Shown here: in pieces, positions 56,324-64,000 of the stretch
Position numbering within the stretch: the first letter of the stretch is position 1
Layout of the letters: each line of letters starts with the position of its first letter
Source: JASHVB01 sp963762885
GTDB lineage: Bacteria; Pseudomonadota; Alphaproteobacteria; Acetobacterales; Acetobacteraceae
Length of the DNA stretch: 64,000 nt
NCBI GenBank assembly: GCA_963762885.1
Contig: CAVXNH010000083.1
Span: 127,287-191,286 of the forward strand
Direction: 5' to 3'
The notes under the pieces: generated by a model
What the model saw: only the letters and a program-made list of their open reading frames with translations
What the model was told of the DNA's origin: nothing
The model's database searches: none
Position numbers and translations under genes: made by a program

Positions 56324-57709
56324 ATGTCCAATCCCGGAGACGGCGACGCGACTCCGATCACCTCGATCCGCCAACTGGCAGAGCACATCGCGACCGGCTG
56401 CAAACCGCCGGCCGACTGGCGCATCGGCACGGAACACGAGAAGTTCGGCTTCCGCCGCGATGACCTGGCGACGCCGCCCTATTTGCCGGCGGACGGCCAG
56501 CCCGGCTCGATTCGCGACCTGCTGACCGGGATGCAGCGCTACGACGCGAGCCCGATCACCGACCACGGCAATATCATCGGACTGAAACAGGGCGGCGCCG
56601 CGATCTCCCTGGAGCCTGCCGGCCAGCTCGAACTTTCCGGCGCCCCGGTGGAGACCTTGCACGACACCAGGACCGAGATGGAGACCCATTTCGCCCAGGT
56701 GCGGTCGATCGCCGAGGATCTGCGGATCGATTCGCCCCGCTCGGCTTCCATCCCATGGCAAGGCGGGCCGACATGCCGTGGATGCCGAAGGGCCGCTACG
56801 CCATCATGCGGCGCTACATGCCGCTGGTTGGCACGCGCGGCCTCGACATGATGACGCGCACCTGTACGGTGCAGGTGAACCTCGACTACGCCTCGGAAGC
56901 GGACATGCGGCGCAAGCTGCGGGTCGGGCTGCTGTTGCAGCCGCTGGCCACGGCGCTGTTCGCCAACTCGCCGTTCACCGAGGGCAAGCCGAACGGCTTC
57001 CTCTCCTACCGCGCCCATGTCTGGACAGACACCGACAACCACCGCTCCGGCATCCCCCCGGTGATGTTCGAGGATGGGTTCGGCTTCGAGCGTTATGCGG
57101 AATGGTTGGTCGATGACGTGCCGATGTATTTCGTCTACCGAAACGGGGAATACATCGACGTGGCCGGCAGCCGGTTCCGCGACTTCATGATGGGGCGGCT
57201 GCACAACCTGGCGGGAACTCAGGCCACCGTGGGCGACTTTGCCGACCACATGACCACGGTGTTCACCGACGTCCGCCTCAAGCAGTTCCTGGAGATGCGC
57301 GGTGCCGATGCCGGGACGCCGGAAATGATGTTGGCGCAATCCGCCCTTTGGGTCGGCCTGCTGTATGACGACGCCGCGCTGACCGCCGCCGAAGCGTTGT
57401 TGCGCGGTGCCGGCTGGAAGGATGCGGTGGCGATGCGGGAAGCGGTGCCGCTCCAAGGCCTCGCCACGGAGCTCCCATGGACGGACGGCGATTTGCGCGG
57501 ACTGGCCCGCGAGGTGGTTGCCATTGCCCGCGACGGGCTGCGCGCCCGAGCCCGAACTCGATGCCGAAGGGCGGGATGAAACGGGCTACCTGACGCCCTT
57601 GGAACTGATCGCGGACGGGGCGCCGACCCAGGCGGAGCACTGGCTGGGGCGCTTCCACGGCCCTTGGAACGACGATGTCCGAGAAATTTTCGCTGAAGCA
57701 GCGATCTGA
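56324..57709 (+). CDS. gshA: Glutamate-cysteine ligase (class II/plant-like), two frameshifts
   Basis: About 460 residues of the GCS2-type family. WRIGTEHEKFGFRRDD and NIIGLKQGGAAISLEPAGQ lie in the first frame; PWMPKGRYAIMRRYMP, MMTRTCTVQVNLDYASE, NSPFTEGKPNGFLSYRAHVW and GRLHNLAGTQATVGDF in the second; and TGYLTPLELIADGAPTQAEH with WLGRFHGPW in the third. Breaks lie near 56745 and 57550. It makes gamma-glutamylcysteine, the first step of glutathione synthesis, and follows rsmE by 37 bp, a common alphaproteobacterial neighbourhood. Confidence 0.88.
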
Positions 57710-57743
57710 AGCGATATCATAAGTCTTGGCGTGGTGATCCAAT

Positions 57744-59933
57744 TTGCGATACAACCGAGACGGTGTTGATGACGTGATGATGGCAGGCACGACAATAAGG
57801 CCCCCAGGCCCAGCCTCGCAGTCCGCCCCCTCCGGACAGGTGGTGCTACGGCTGCGTTTGATTGGCCAGATGGAAGCCTGGACGATCACCAGCGAGAACG
57901 TACTCCCCGCCGGACGCAAGACCCGCGCCCTGCTTGCCGTCGTCGCGCTGTCCGCCCCCCGCCCCGCCCTGCGCGGCCGGCTGGCCGAATTGCTGTGGAG
58001 CAGACGGCCGGAAGAACAGGCGCGCGCCTCGCTGCGGCAGGAGATCCACCGGCTGCTGGAGACGCTGTCTCCCGCCGGGGGGGAGATCATGCAGGTCACC
58101 CGCGACCATCTGTCGCTGCGGTCCAGTGCAGTCTGGGTGGACGTGGAAGAGGTGATGCGGGCCACCACCGATCAGCCCGCCTCGCTGTCGCTGCTCGACG
58201 GCGACCTGTTGGAAGACCTGGACGGCATCGATCCGACCTTTGATGCCTGGCTGACCACCGAACGCGAACGCCTGCGCGACCGCGCCCGCAACGTCGCCGA
58301 GGCGCTGCTGCGCGAATCGAGCGAACCCGAATCGGCCATCCCCGCGGCCCAGCGCCTGCTCCAGATCGACCGCGCGCACGAGGGCGCCTGGCGGGCGCTG
58401 ATGCGGGCGCATGTCGCCCGCGGCGAGCGCGGCATGGCGATCCAGGCCTACGACCGCTGCCGCGCCGTGCTGGCCGATCTGCTGGATGCCGCGCCGTCGC
58501 AGGAAACCCAGAAGCTGCTGGCGGAAATCCGCGGCCCCTACGGCAGTCGCGTCCCGGTGCGCGTTTCTCCTCCTCCGGCCCCGCCGGTCCAGGCTGCGCC
58601 GCCCCCGCCCCCGCCGCTCGAGGACGAGCATGACGAACCGGTGGCGGTGCTGGAACCGCGGCAGGAGTCTCGCAACGCCCGTGGCGGCGCCCATGTCGGC
58701 GTGCTGCCGATGCAGTTCCCTGGCGCATCGGACGAGGACGCTCACCTCGCCCCCGGCCTGGCCGAGGAGATCACCACCGCGCTGTCGCGCTTCCGGTGGA
58801 TGTTCGTCGTTGCCTCCAGTTCACTCGCTCGCTTTGCCGTGGAGACCCGTGACGAGGGCGCGATCCGCCGCACCTTCGGCATCGACTTTCTGGTCGATGG
58901 CTCGATCCAGCGGGTGCGCAACCGGTTGCGCATCACCGTCCGCTTGCTCGATCTGCGTGCCGGCAACCAGGTTGTGTGGGCGCGCCGCTTCGATCGCCAG
59001 ACTAACGATCTGTTAACGCTCCAGGACGAAATCGCCGCGGAGGTGGTGGCGCAGATCGATCCGGAGATCCTGCTGATCGAGGCACGCCGCAGTTCATCGC
59101 GGCCGCCGATCGACGCCACCGCCTACGATCTTGTGCTGCGCGCCATTCCGCTGATGTGGCGGATGGAGCGAGCGCCGTTCATGCAAGCGGGCGAACACCT
59201 CGCGCATGCCATCGAACTGGAACCCGATTACGCCGCCGCCTATGCGTGGTATGCCTATTGGCACGTGTTCTTCGTTGGCGAAGGCTGGGCGGACAATCCG
59301 CGTGCGACGATCGAAGAGGCCGGGACACTGGCCGAGCGCGCGATCGTGCTGGACCCGTTCGACGCCCGCGGCCTGGCGGTTGCCGGGCATGTCCGGGCCT
59401 TCCTGCATCATCGCCTGCGCGAGGCCATCAGCCTGCACGAGCGCGCCCTGTCGCTCAATCCGAACATGGCGATGGCGTGGGCACTGTCAGCCTGTGCCTA
59501 CGCCTATCTGGGCGAACCCGAGGAAGCCGAGCGCCGCAACAACCACTACAAGAAGCTGTCGCCGCTCGATCCGCATGCGTTCTTCTACGATACGTTCTTC
59601 ATCTATATCCATCTGCTGAAGCGCGATTTCGAGTCGGCGGTGGCGGCAGGACGCATCGTTAGCGAAATAAATCCGTCATTCTCGGCCAGCCACCGGCTTT
59701 ATCTCGCGGCGCTTGGCCATACCGGCCGGACCCAGGAGGCGGCGATCATCCGGCGGCGGCTGATGGCGCTGGAGCCGGATTTCACCGTCGAGCGGTTTCT
59801 GGCGACGACCCCCCTCCAACGCGAGGTCGATCGCGAGTTGTTCGCGGAGGGCCTGCGGCTGGCCGGCGTGCCGGAGCGGGATGCGGAACTCCAGGCGGCC
59901 GCCGCAAACCACGAACTGCGCGGCGTTTCGTAG
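57744..59933 (+). CDS. SARP-like regulator with TolB-like and TPR domains
   Basis: A 729-residue intact protein. Residues about 25-110 form an OmpR/SARP-type winged helix (LRLIGQMEAWTI, KTRALLAVVAL, LRGRLAELLWSRRPEEQARAS), and 115-270 a bacterial transcriptional activation domain (LLQIDRAHEGAWRALMRAH). A Pro-rich linker near 280-300 leads to a FlgO/TolB-N-like segment (HLAPGLAEEITTALSRFRWM, GIDFLVDGSIQRVRNRLRI), then TPR repeats to the end. No membrane segment is seen. It may integrate a signal through its TPRs; targets are unknown. ATG 57777 is an alternative start. Confidence 0.85.
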   Translation: MRYNRDGVDDVMMAGTTIRPPGPASQSAPSGQVVLRLRLIGQMEAWTITSENVLPAGRKTRALLAVVALSAPRPALRGRLAELLWSRRPEEQARASLRQEIHRLLETLSPAGGEIMQVTRDHLSLRSSAVWVDVEEVMRATTDQPASLSLLDGDLLEDLDGIDPTFDAWLTTERERLRDRARNVAEALLRESSEPESAIPAAQRLLQIDRAHEGAWRALMRAHVARGERGMAIQAYDRCRAVLADLLDAAPSQETQKLLAEIRGPYGSRVPVRVSPPPAPPVQAAPPPPPPLEDEHDEPVAVLEPRQESRNARGGAHVGVLPMQFPGASDEDAHLAPGLAEEITTALSRFRWMFVVASSSLARFAVETRDEGAIRRTFGIDFLVDGSIQRVRNRLRITVRLLDLRAGNQVVWARRFDRQTNDLLTLQDEIAAEVVAQIDPEILLIEARRSSSRPPIDATAYDLVLRAIPLMWRMERAPFMQAGEHLAHAIELEPDYAAAYAWYAYWHVFFVGEGWADNPRATIEEAGTLAERAIVLDPFDARGLAVAGHVRAFLHHRLREAISLHERALSLNPNMAMAWALSACAYAYLGEPEEAERRNNHYKKLSPLDPHAFFYDTFFIYIHLLKRDFESAVAAGRIVSEINPSFSASHRLYLAALGHTGRTQEAAIIRRRLMALEPDFTVERFLATTPLQREVDRELFAEGLRLAGVPERDAELQAAAANHELRGVS

Positions 59934-59971
59934 CGCAACCTGCCACCTCTTCGCCACGCCGACCCCTTCTC

Positions 59972-60225
59972 GTCATGGCCACCCCGCCCCCCGTCATGGC
60001 GGCCCCGCCTCCCGTCATGGCCACCCCGCCCCCCGTCATGGCCACCCCGCCCCCCGTCATGGCCGGCCATGACGGGAGGCGGGGTGGCCATGACGAGAGG
60101 CAGGCAGGCCATGACGGGAGGCAGGCCGGCCATGACGGGAGGCGGCCCGGCCATGACGGGGGGCGGGGTGGCCATGACGGGAGGCGGGCAGGCCATGACG
60201 GGAGGCGGGGCCGCCATGACGAGAA
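59972..60225. repeat. 21-bp tandem repeats in two opposed blocks (large palindrome)
   Basis: Five units beginning GTCATGGCC (59972, 59993, 60014, 60035, 60056) meet, at a centre near 60064, eight units in the opposite sense beginning GGCCATGAC (60065, 60086, 60107, 60128, 60149, 60170, 60191, 60212). The period is exactly 21, so either strand encodes a heptad (MATPPPV-type rightward; MTGGGVA-type leftward), but no start signals support a gene. The tract lies between the regulator stop and the convergent DUF6065-like gene. Confidence 0.9.
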
Positions 60226-60264
60226 GCAGCTGCCTACACCAACGCGGTTTGCCCGGCCGGTAGG

Positions 60265-61077
60265 TCAGTCGGTCGATTTACCGCCGGTCTCGGACGCGCG
60301 GCGCTTACGCGCAGCGGCAGCATACTGCCCGCGCGGGCGAACTTCCTGGACATGGGGGCGCACCACCGTGTCGTAATAGTCGTCCCAGTCCTCCGGCGTA
60401 AGCTGTTTCAAATCAGGCACCAGCTCGTAATTGTTGAGCGTCGCCTCGTCGTACGCCTGCCGCGGTATCGGCTGCACCTGGAGCATGGGGAAATCGGCGT
60501 AGAAATCGATCGGCACGTCGGTCTTGGTCAGGCGAATATTGGTGATCAACGGGCCGAACCAGTGGTCGGTCTCGATAATACCTTCGAATGGCTCATAGGC
60601 GGCGCGGCGCGGCTGATTGACCATCGGGCGGACCATCAGGCTCCACCCGGGCGCGGTACGGGCGATGATGCCTGTCCATATCTGCACGAGGCCGGGCTCT
60701 TGCAAGGCCACCAGGAAGGGCGGCGCATATTCCTGGATTTCTTTCGGCGCGACCGAGTCGAACAGGTCGCGAAACCCGGGGAACTGGGCGGACTTCAGCG
60801 GCAGCCACTCGGGGGCCCCGTCGAACGTCCACATGACGTCATGGCCGTCCCATTTCAGGCTGAAGCCGATCGGCGGGAAGATGTAGTAGCCGTAGCCCGA
60901 TGCGCTGGTCGAGGGCTCGCAATAGCGAAACGCCCGCGTCGGCAGCGACCCTGCCGCCGACCGGTCCGCGCGCTGCGGCAGGCGGCCGCCCGGCGTGACC
61001 TTATGGAAGACGACCAGTGGCGACTTCCGCGGCGTTGTTTGCGGGGCTTCCGGGGACGATGAGACGATGGTCGACAC
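60265..61077 (-). CDS. DUF6065-like protein
   Basis: A 270-residue cytoplasmic protein, start GTG 61077 with AGGA nine bases upstream. Recognisable blocks are GYGYYIFPPIGFSLKWDG near residue 62, PLKSAQFPGFRDLFDSVAP, PPFLVALQEPGLVQIWTG near 125, MVRPMVNQPRRAAYEPFEG and ETDHWFGPLITNIRLTKTD. To my recollection this is the DUF6065 family, whose function is unknown. No signal peptide is present and the C-terminus is basic. It is the downstream partner of the 17-residue-repeat gene, 96 bp away on the same strand with a perfect hairpin between. Confidence 0.65.
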   Translation of the reverse strand: MSTIVSSSPEAPQTTPRKSPLVVFHKVTPGGRLPQRADRSAAGSLPTRAFRYCEPSTSASGYGYYIFPPIGFSLKWDGHDVMWTFDGAPEWLPLKSAQFPGFRDLFDSVAPKEIQEYAPPFLVALQEPGLVQIWTGIIARTAPGWSLMVRPMVNQPRRAAYEPFEGIIETDHWFGPLITNIRLTKTDVPIDFYADFPMLQVQPIPRQAYDEATLNNYELVPDLKQLTPEDWDDYYDTVVRPHVQEVRPRGQYAAAARKRRASETGGKSTD

Positions 61078-61115
61078 GGGCGCTGATCCTGATGCAGGAG
61101 AGCAAACAGCAACGG

Positions 61116-61137
61116 GCCGGGCAGCGAACTGCCCGGC
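61116..61137 (-). terminator. Perfect UUCG hairpin between the repeat gene and the DUF6065-like gene
   Basis: On the leftward transcript GCCGGGCAG-TTCG-CTGCCCGGC forms a 9-bp perfect stem with the very stable UUCG loop. No T-run follows (CCGTTGCTGTTT), so it is more likely an attenuator or RNA-stability element than a full terminator. Such hairpins are known between peptide-precursor genes and enzyme genes, where they keep the precursor transcript in excess. Confidence 0.75.
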
Positions 61138-61173
61138 ACACGGTCATTCTAGCGGGTTTGGCGTGAAGCGTCT

Positions 61174-62093
61174 TTAGCGAGCGACGGCCTTCGGACCGGC
61201 CGGCAGCGACGGAGCGCAACCGCCGAGACGCACCTTGCCAGCGTCGGCGGTGGAGAGGGTCGGCGCGCAGCCGCCAAGACGGACCTTACCAGCATCGGCG
61301 GTGGAAAGGGTCGGCGCGCAGCCGCCAAGGCGGACCTTGCCGGCGTCAGCGGTGGAAAGGGTCGGCGCACAGCCACCAAGACGGACCTTGCCGGCGTCGA
61401 CGGTCGAAAGGGTCGGCGCGCAGCCGCCAAGGCGGACCTTGCCGGCGTCAGCGGTGGAAAGGGTCGGCGCACAGCCACCAAGACGGACCTTGCCGGCGTC
61501 GACGGTCGAAAGGGTCGGGGCGCAACCGCCAAGCCGAACCTTGCCGGCGTCAGCGGTGGAGAGCGTCGGAGCGCAGCCACCAAGACGGACCTTGCCGGCG
61601 TCGACGGTCGAAAGGGTCGGGGCGCAACCGCCGAGGCGAACCTTGCCGGCGTCAGCGGTTGAGAGGGTCGGGGCGCAGCCACCAAGACGGACCTTCCCGG
61701 CGTCAGCGGTGGAAAGGGTCGGCGCACAACCGCCGAGCCGAACCTTCCCGGCGTCAGCGGTGGAAAGGGTCGGCGCACAACCGCCAAGACGGACCTTGCC
61801 GGCGTCAGCGGTGGCAAGGGTCGGGGCGCAACCTCCCAGCCGGACCTTGCCGGCGTCAGCGGTGGCGAGGCTCGGGGCGCAACCGCCCAGGCGGACCTTG
61901 CCGGCGTCAGCGGTCGCGAGGGTCGGGGCGCAACCACCCAGACGAACTTTGCCGGCGTCAGCGGTCGCGAGAGTCGGAGCGCAGCCGCCAAGGCGGACCT
62001 TGCCAGAGTCAGCAGTACCAGGCTCGGGGCACAACCACCCAAAAGACTTTGCGGCGTCAGCGATGAGCGCAAGGTTGGCAGGTAGAGAAGCAT
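61174..62093 (-). CDS. Protein of sixteen 17-residue Cys repeats (possible multi-core peptide precursor)
   Basis: Sixteen contiguous copies of GKVRLGGCAPTLSTADA (variants TLAT, SLAT, STVD) end in SLPAGPKAVAR and a stop. Each repeat has one Cys, one Lys, one Arg and one Asp. A degenerate seventeenth copy near 62010-62055 contains an indel that takes the frame back to ATG 62093, which has AAGGAAGGG seven bases upstream; an earlier in-frame ATG at 62201 is possible. There is no membrane segment. Many repeat differences are synonymous, which suggests selection on the peptide. Alternatives are a beta-solenoid structural protein, or a multi-core ribosomal peptide precursor modified by the DUF6065-like product. 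Unrecognised family. Confidence 0.65.
61204..62052 (-). repeat. 51-bp tandem repeat array
   Basis: Seventeen head-to-tail units of 51 bp (17 codons) inside the preceding gene. Units carrying STAD and STVD alternate in the middle (units 7-13), and long 102-bp stretches there are nearly identical, a sign of recent pairwise expansion. There are no spacers, so this is not a CRISPR. Confidence 0.9.
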
Positions 62094-62539
62094 GGTCCGA
62101 CCCTTCCTTCGAGTATCTCTGTTTGTTTCATGTGCGGGACCCGCAACCCTCGCATCAGCGTGAGGCCGATGATTCCACATTGAGGATTTTTTATCGTTCA
62201 TTTAACGTTACCTTGCCGTCAATTCGTGAAACACTGCGTAATTGCCCAAACGGTCCTTTGCGTCGAACGCAAAAAGCGTGAACAGGTCTGCCATCGCTTC
62301 GATCCATGGCATTGGCCGCACACGGTTTTCCGAGCATTCCCGCCACGTCCCTGCCACGGCAATTCCAGGCCGGAACACACCCTTGCCGCGCTACAGTTGC
62401 CCGACGCACAGCTCGCAAAACCCGCCCACAACGGGTTCACGGCACAATGGCGCACGCCAATGGTTACGGCGGCACTCCAACCTCCGGGCCTTGCATTCAC
62501 CGCCAGGGTTAATCTGTAGTGAATTCCGGAGGCACCCCG
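62094..62539. other. Divergent intergenic region
   Basis: About 450 bp between the leftward repeat gene and the rightward M20 gene. The part near 62170-62230 is distinctly AT-rich (TTTTTTATCGTTCATTTAACG) and is the likely promoter area for the repeat gene. Short open frames on both strands have no support. Confidence 0.5.
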
Positions 62540-63712
62540 ATGGCATACGAATCCGACATCACCGCCTGGCTCGCCACCCAGCAGGACGCCATGCTCGGCA
62601 TGCTGCGCGAGATGGTCGACACCGACAGCGGCAGCTACAACAAGCCCGGCATCGATGCAGTCGGCGCGGTCGTGCAGCGCTTCCTGACCGAGCACGGCAT
62701 CCCGGTCGAGACCATCCGCCAGCCGAAGCACGGCGATTGCCTGCGCGCCCGGTCCCCTGGGCGGCCCGGCCGGCAACGCCGGCGGCAACATCGTGCTGAT
62801 GGGCCACCGCGACACCGTCTTTCCCGATGGCGAGGCGACCCGCCGCCCCTTCACCATCCGCGACGGCATCGCCTATGGCCCGGGCGTCGCCGACATGAAG
62901 GCCGGGCTGGTGATGAACTGCTTCGTCCTCGCCGCCTTCGCCAAATTCGGCGGCGCCCCTGCCCCGCTGGTCGGCCTGTTCACCGGCGACGAGGAGATCG
63001 GCAGCCCGGAAGGCCGCGCCGTCATCGAGGCCGAGGCCCGCCGCGCCCGCGTGGTGTTCAACAGCGAGCCCGGCCGCGTCTCCGGCAACGTCGTCACCGG
63101 CCGCAAGGGCGGCGTGTTCATGGCGTTCCGGGTCACCGGCAAGGCCGCCCACTCCGGCGCCAACTTCGCCGACGGGCATCAGCGCCATCGAGGAACTGGC
63201 GCGCAAGGTCCAGGCCATCCATGCGCTGACCGACCTCGATCGCGGCATCACCCTGAATGTCGGGCTGATCAGCGGCGGCCAGAGCGTCAACACGGTGGCG
63301 CCCTGGGCCGAGGGCCAGATCGACCTGCGCTACGTCAATCCGCCCGACAAGGACGACATCATGGCGCGGATCGCGCGCGATCATCGAGCGCAGCTTCCTG
63401 CCCGGCACCAGCGCGGAACTGACGATAAAAGGCGAGTTCCTGCCAATGACGCAGTCCCCGACGGCCCGAAACGCCTGTTCGAAGTCTATGTCGGTGCCGC
63501 CGCCGACACCGGCTTCGCCACCGACGGCGAATTCACCGGCGGTTGCGCCGATTCGGGTTCACCGCCGCGGTGGGGCGCCCACGCTCTGCGCCGTCGGCCC
63601 GGTCGGCGGCAAGGCGCACAGCCCGGACGAATTCCTCCGCGTGGACAGCCTGGTGCCCCGCGCCCAAGCCTGCGCGCGGGCCATCCTGCGGCTGGATCAC
63701 GCGGGGTTGTAG
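62540..63712 (+). CDS. M20-family carboxypeptidase-like gene (CPG2 type), multiply frameshifted
   Basis: About 390 residues over several frames. MAYESDITAWLATQQDA (ATG 62540, GGAGG upstream) is followed by VLMGHRDTVFPDGEATRRPF and YGPGVADMKAGLVMN with the metal His and Asp, GLFTGDEEIGSPEGR with the catalytic Glu pair, KAAHSGANFADG, GLISGGQSVNTVAP, ADTGFATDGEFTGGCADSG and GGKAHSPDEFLRVDSLVPRA. Breaks fall near 62745, 63172, 63385, 63465, 63555 and 63580. The enzyme would remove a C-terminal residue, typically glutamate, from peptides or folates. It may be a decayed gene or error-rich sequence. Confidence 0.75.
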
Positions 63713-63729
63713 AGGGTCACAGGTAGATC

Positions 63730-63787
63730 GTCATCCCCGCAAAAGCGTGAACCCATGCCGCTTGGGTCCCGCTTGCGCGGGGATGAC
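63730..63787. terminator. Palindromic repeat, likely bidirectional terminator
   Basis: GTCATCCCCGCAAAAGCG and CGCTTGCGCGGGGATGAC are near-perfect inverted arms around a 22-bp centre, between two convergent genes. It is a typical alphaproteobacterial GTCATCCCCGC-type intergenic repeat. No T-run. Confidence 0.6.
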
Positions 63788-63797
63788 GTTGTCAGGC

Positions 63798-64000
63798 TCA
63801 GCGGCGCCTGCTCTCATCGGCCGTGCCAGCCCCGCCCCAACCCCAGCCACCACCGACCGCGACATAGCCCGGCGAATAGCCGTAGCCAGGCCCGTAGCCA
63901 TAACCGTAGCCCGGATAGGCGGGCGCGACGACGCAGCCGCCCAGCAACGCAGCCAGGCCGAGTGCAGCCAGCGCCGGTAGCACAAGACGGCGGATGGGGC
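63798..64000 (-). CDS. Small Gly/Tyr-rich lipoprotein, start possibly outside the window
   Basis: The leftward frame reads RRLVLPALAALGLAALLGGC, a lipoprotein signal with lipobox LLGGC, followed by a Pro-Gly-Tyr repeat (YPGYGYGYGPGYGYSPGYVA) and a Gly/Trp-rich end. It is 61 residues from GTG 63983, but the basic residues before it suggest the true start lies beyond position 64000. Probably an outer-membrane-associated small lipoprotein. Confidence 0.65.
   Translation of the reverse strand, partial: PIRRLVLPALAALGLAALLGGCVVAPAYPGYGYGYGPGYGYSPGYVAVGGGWGWGGAGTADESRRR

Noticed and set aside
59699..60376. MATPPPV/MTGGGVA heptad-repeat proteins in the 21-bp array
   Set aside because: Both strands are open because the period is a multiple of three; no start signals, and the tract is an inverted non-coding repeat.
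61204..62052. CRISPR-like array
   Set aside because: Units are contiguous 51-bp coding repeats without spacers and keep one reading frame; no cas genes are nearby.
61235..62281. Long rightward open frame across the 51-bp repeats
   Set aside because: It is the antisense of the repeat gene, opened by the repeat composition; no ribosome-binding site, and an Arg/Pro-rich product.

Overview
The window is a GC-rich bacterial chromosome segment. Its gene content (many solute-binding-protein importers, a TRAP system, MmgE/PrpD, DUF1028, a UbiA, an ETF-beta-type lysine methyltransferase, a DUF2125-like protein) fits an environmental alphaproteobacterium, most likely Rhodospirillales/Acetobacteraceae. 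That placement is inference from protein style; no rRNA or complete tRNA gene was seen. Single-base frameshifts are frequent, even in housekeeping genes (rsmE, gshA). They look partly like sequence-level indels, so several genes are annotated across frames.

Layout. 1-3.8 kb: leftward catabolic cluster (relic of an acyl-CoA synthetase C-terminus, SDR dehydrogenase, Baeyer-Villiger-type monooxygenase, acyl-CoA synthetase cut by the window edge). 3.9-10.4 kb: amino-acid-type binding protein, a non-coding stretch with a tRNA 3'-half-like sequence, M20 peptidase, orphan DUF2384 antitoxin, an ISAzo13-type insertion sequence, a GxxExxY relic, and an ABC ATPase gene joined head-on to a permease fragment. 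10.5-24.6 kb: the most coherent unit. A LysR regulator is divergent from two glutamate-cyclase-domain (DUF4392) genes, a complete Opp/Dpp peptide importer and four tandem DUF1028 Ntn-hydrolase-fold genes in an A-B-A-B order. A third DUF4392 gene (opposite strand) and an M24 peptidase follow. It reads as an uptake and degradation system for an unusual, perhaps D-glutamate-related, peptide or amide.

24.7-33.1 kb: MFS transporter, MmgE/PrpD, isoaspartyl methyltransferase, HSL-type esterase, D-aminoacylase-like amidohydrolase, methyltransferase and a frameshifted luciferase-like monooxygenase. 33.1-40.4 kb: a MalK/MalG/MalF/binding-protein sugar importer (leftward) and a TRAP transporter (rightward). 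40.5-42.6 kb: an IS66 element with 23-bp ends and an 8-bp target duplication, inserted in a small gene. 42.6-48 kb: a DUF2760-Hsp70-Hsp70 operon whose last gene is heavily frameshifted.

48.4-57.7 kb: DUF2125-like protein, methyltransferase, ubiA, rsmE and gshA, interrupted by an island of small toxin-antitoxin-like modules (BrnT/BrnA-like, PemK/Phd-like, a free-standing colicin-E3-like RNase with partner, DUF4160/DUF2442). 57.7-64 kb: a SARP-like regulator, a 21-bp repeat array arranged as a large palindrome, a DUF6065-like gene preceded by a gene of sixteen 17-residue Cys-containing repeats with a perfect UUCG hairpin between them (a possible multi-core peptide precursor locus), a broken M20 peptidase and a small lipoprotein.
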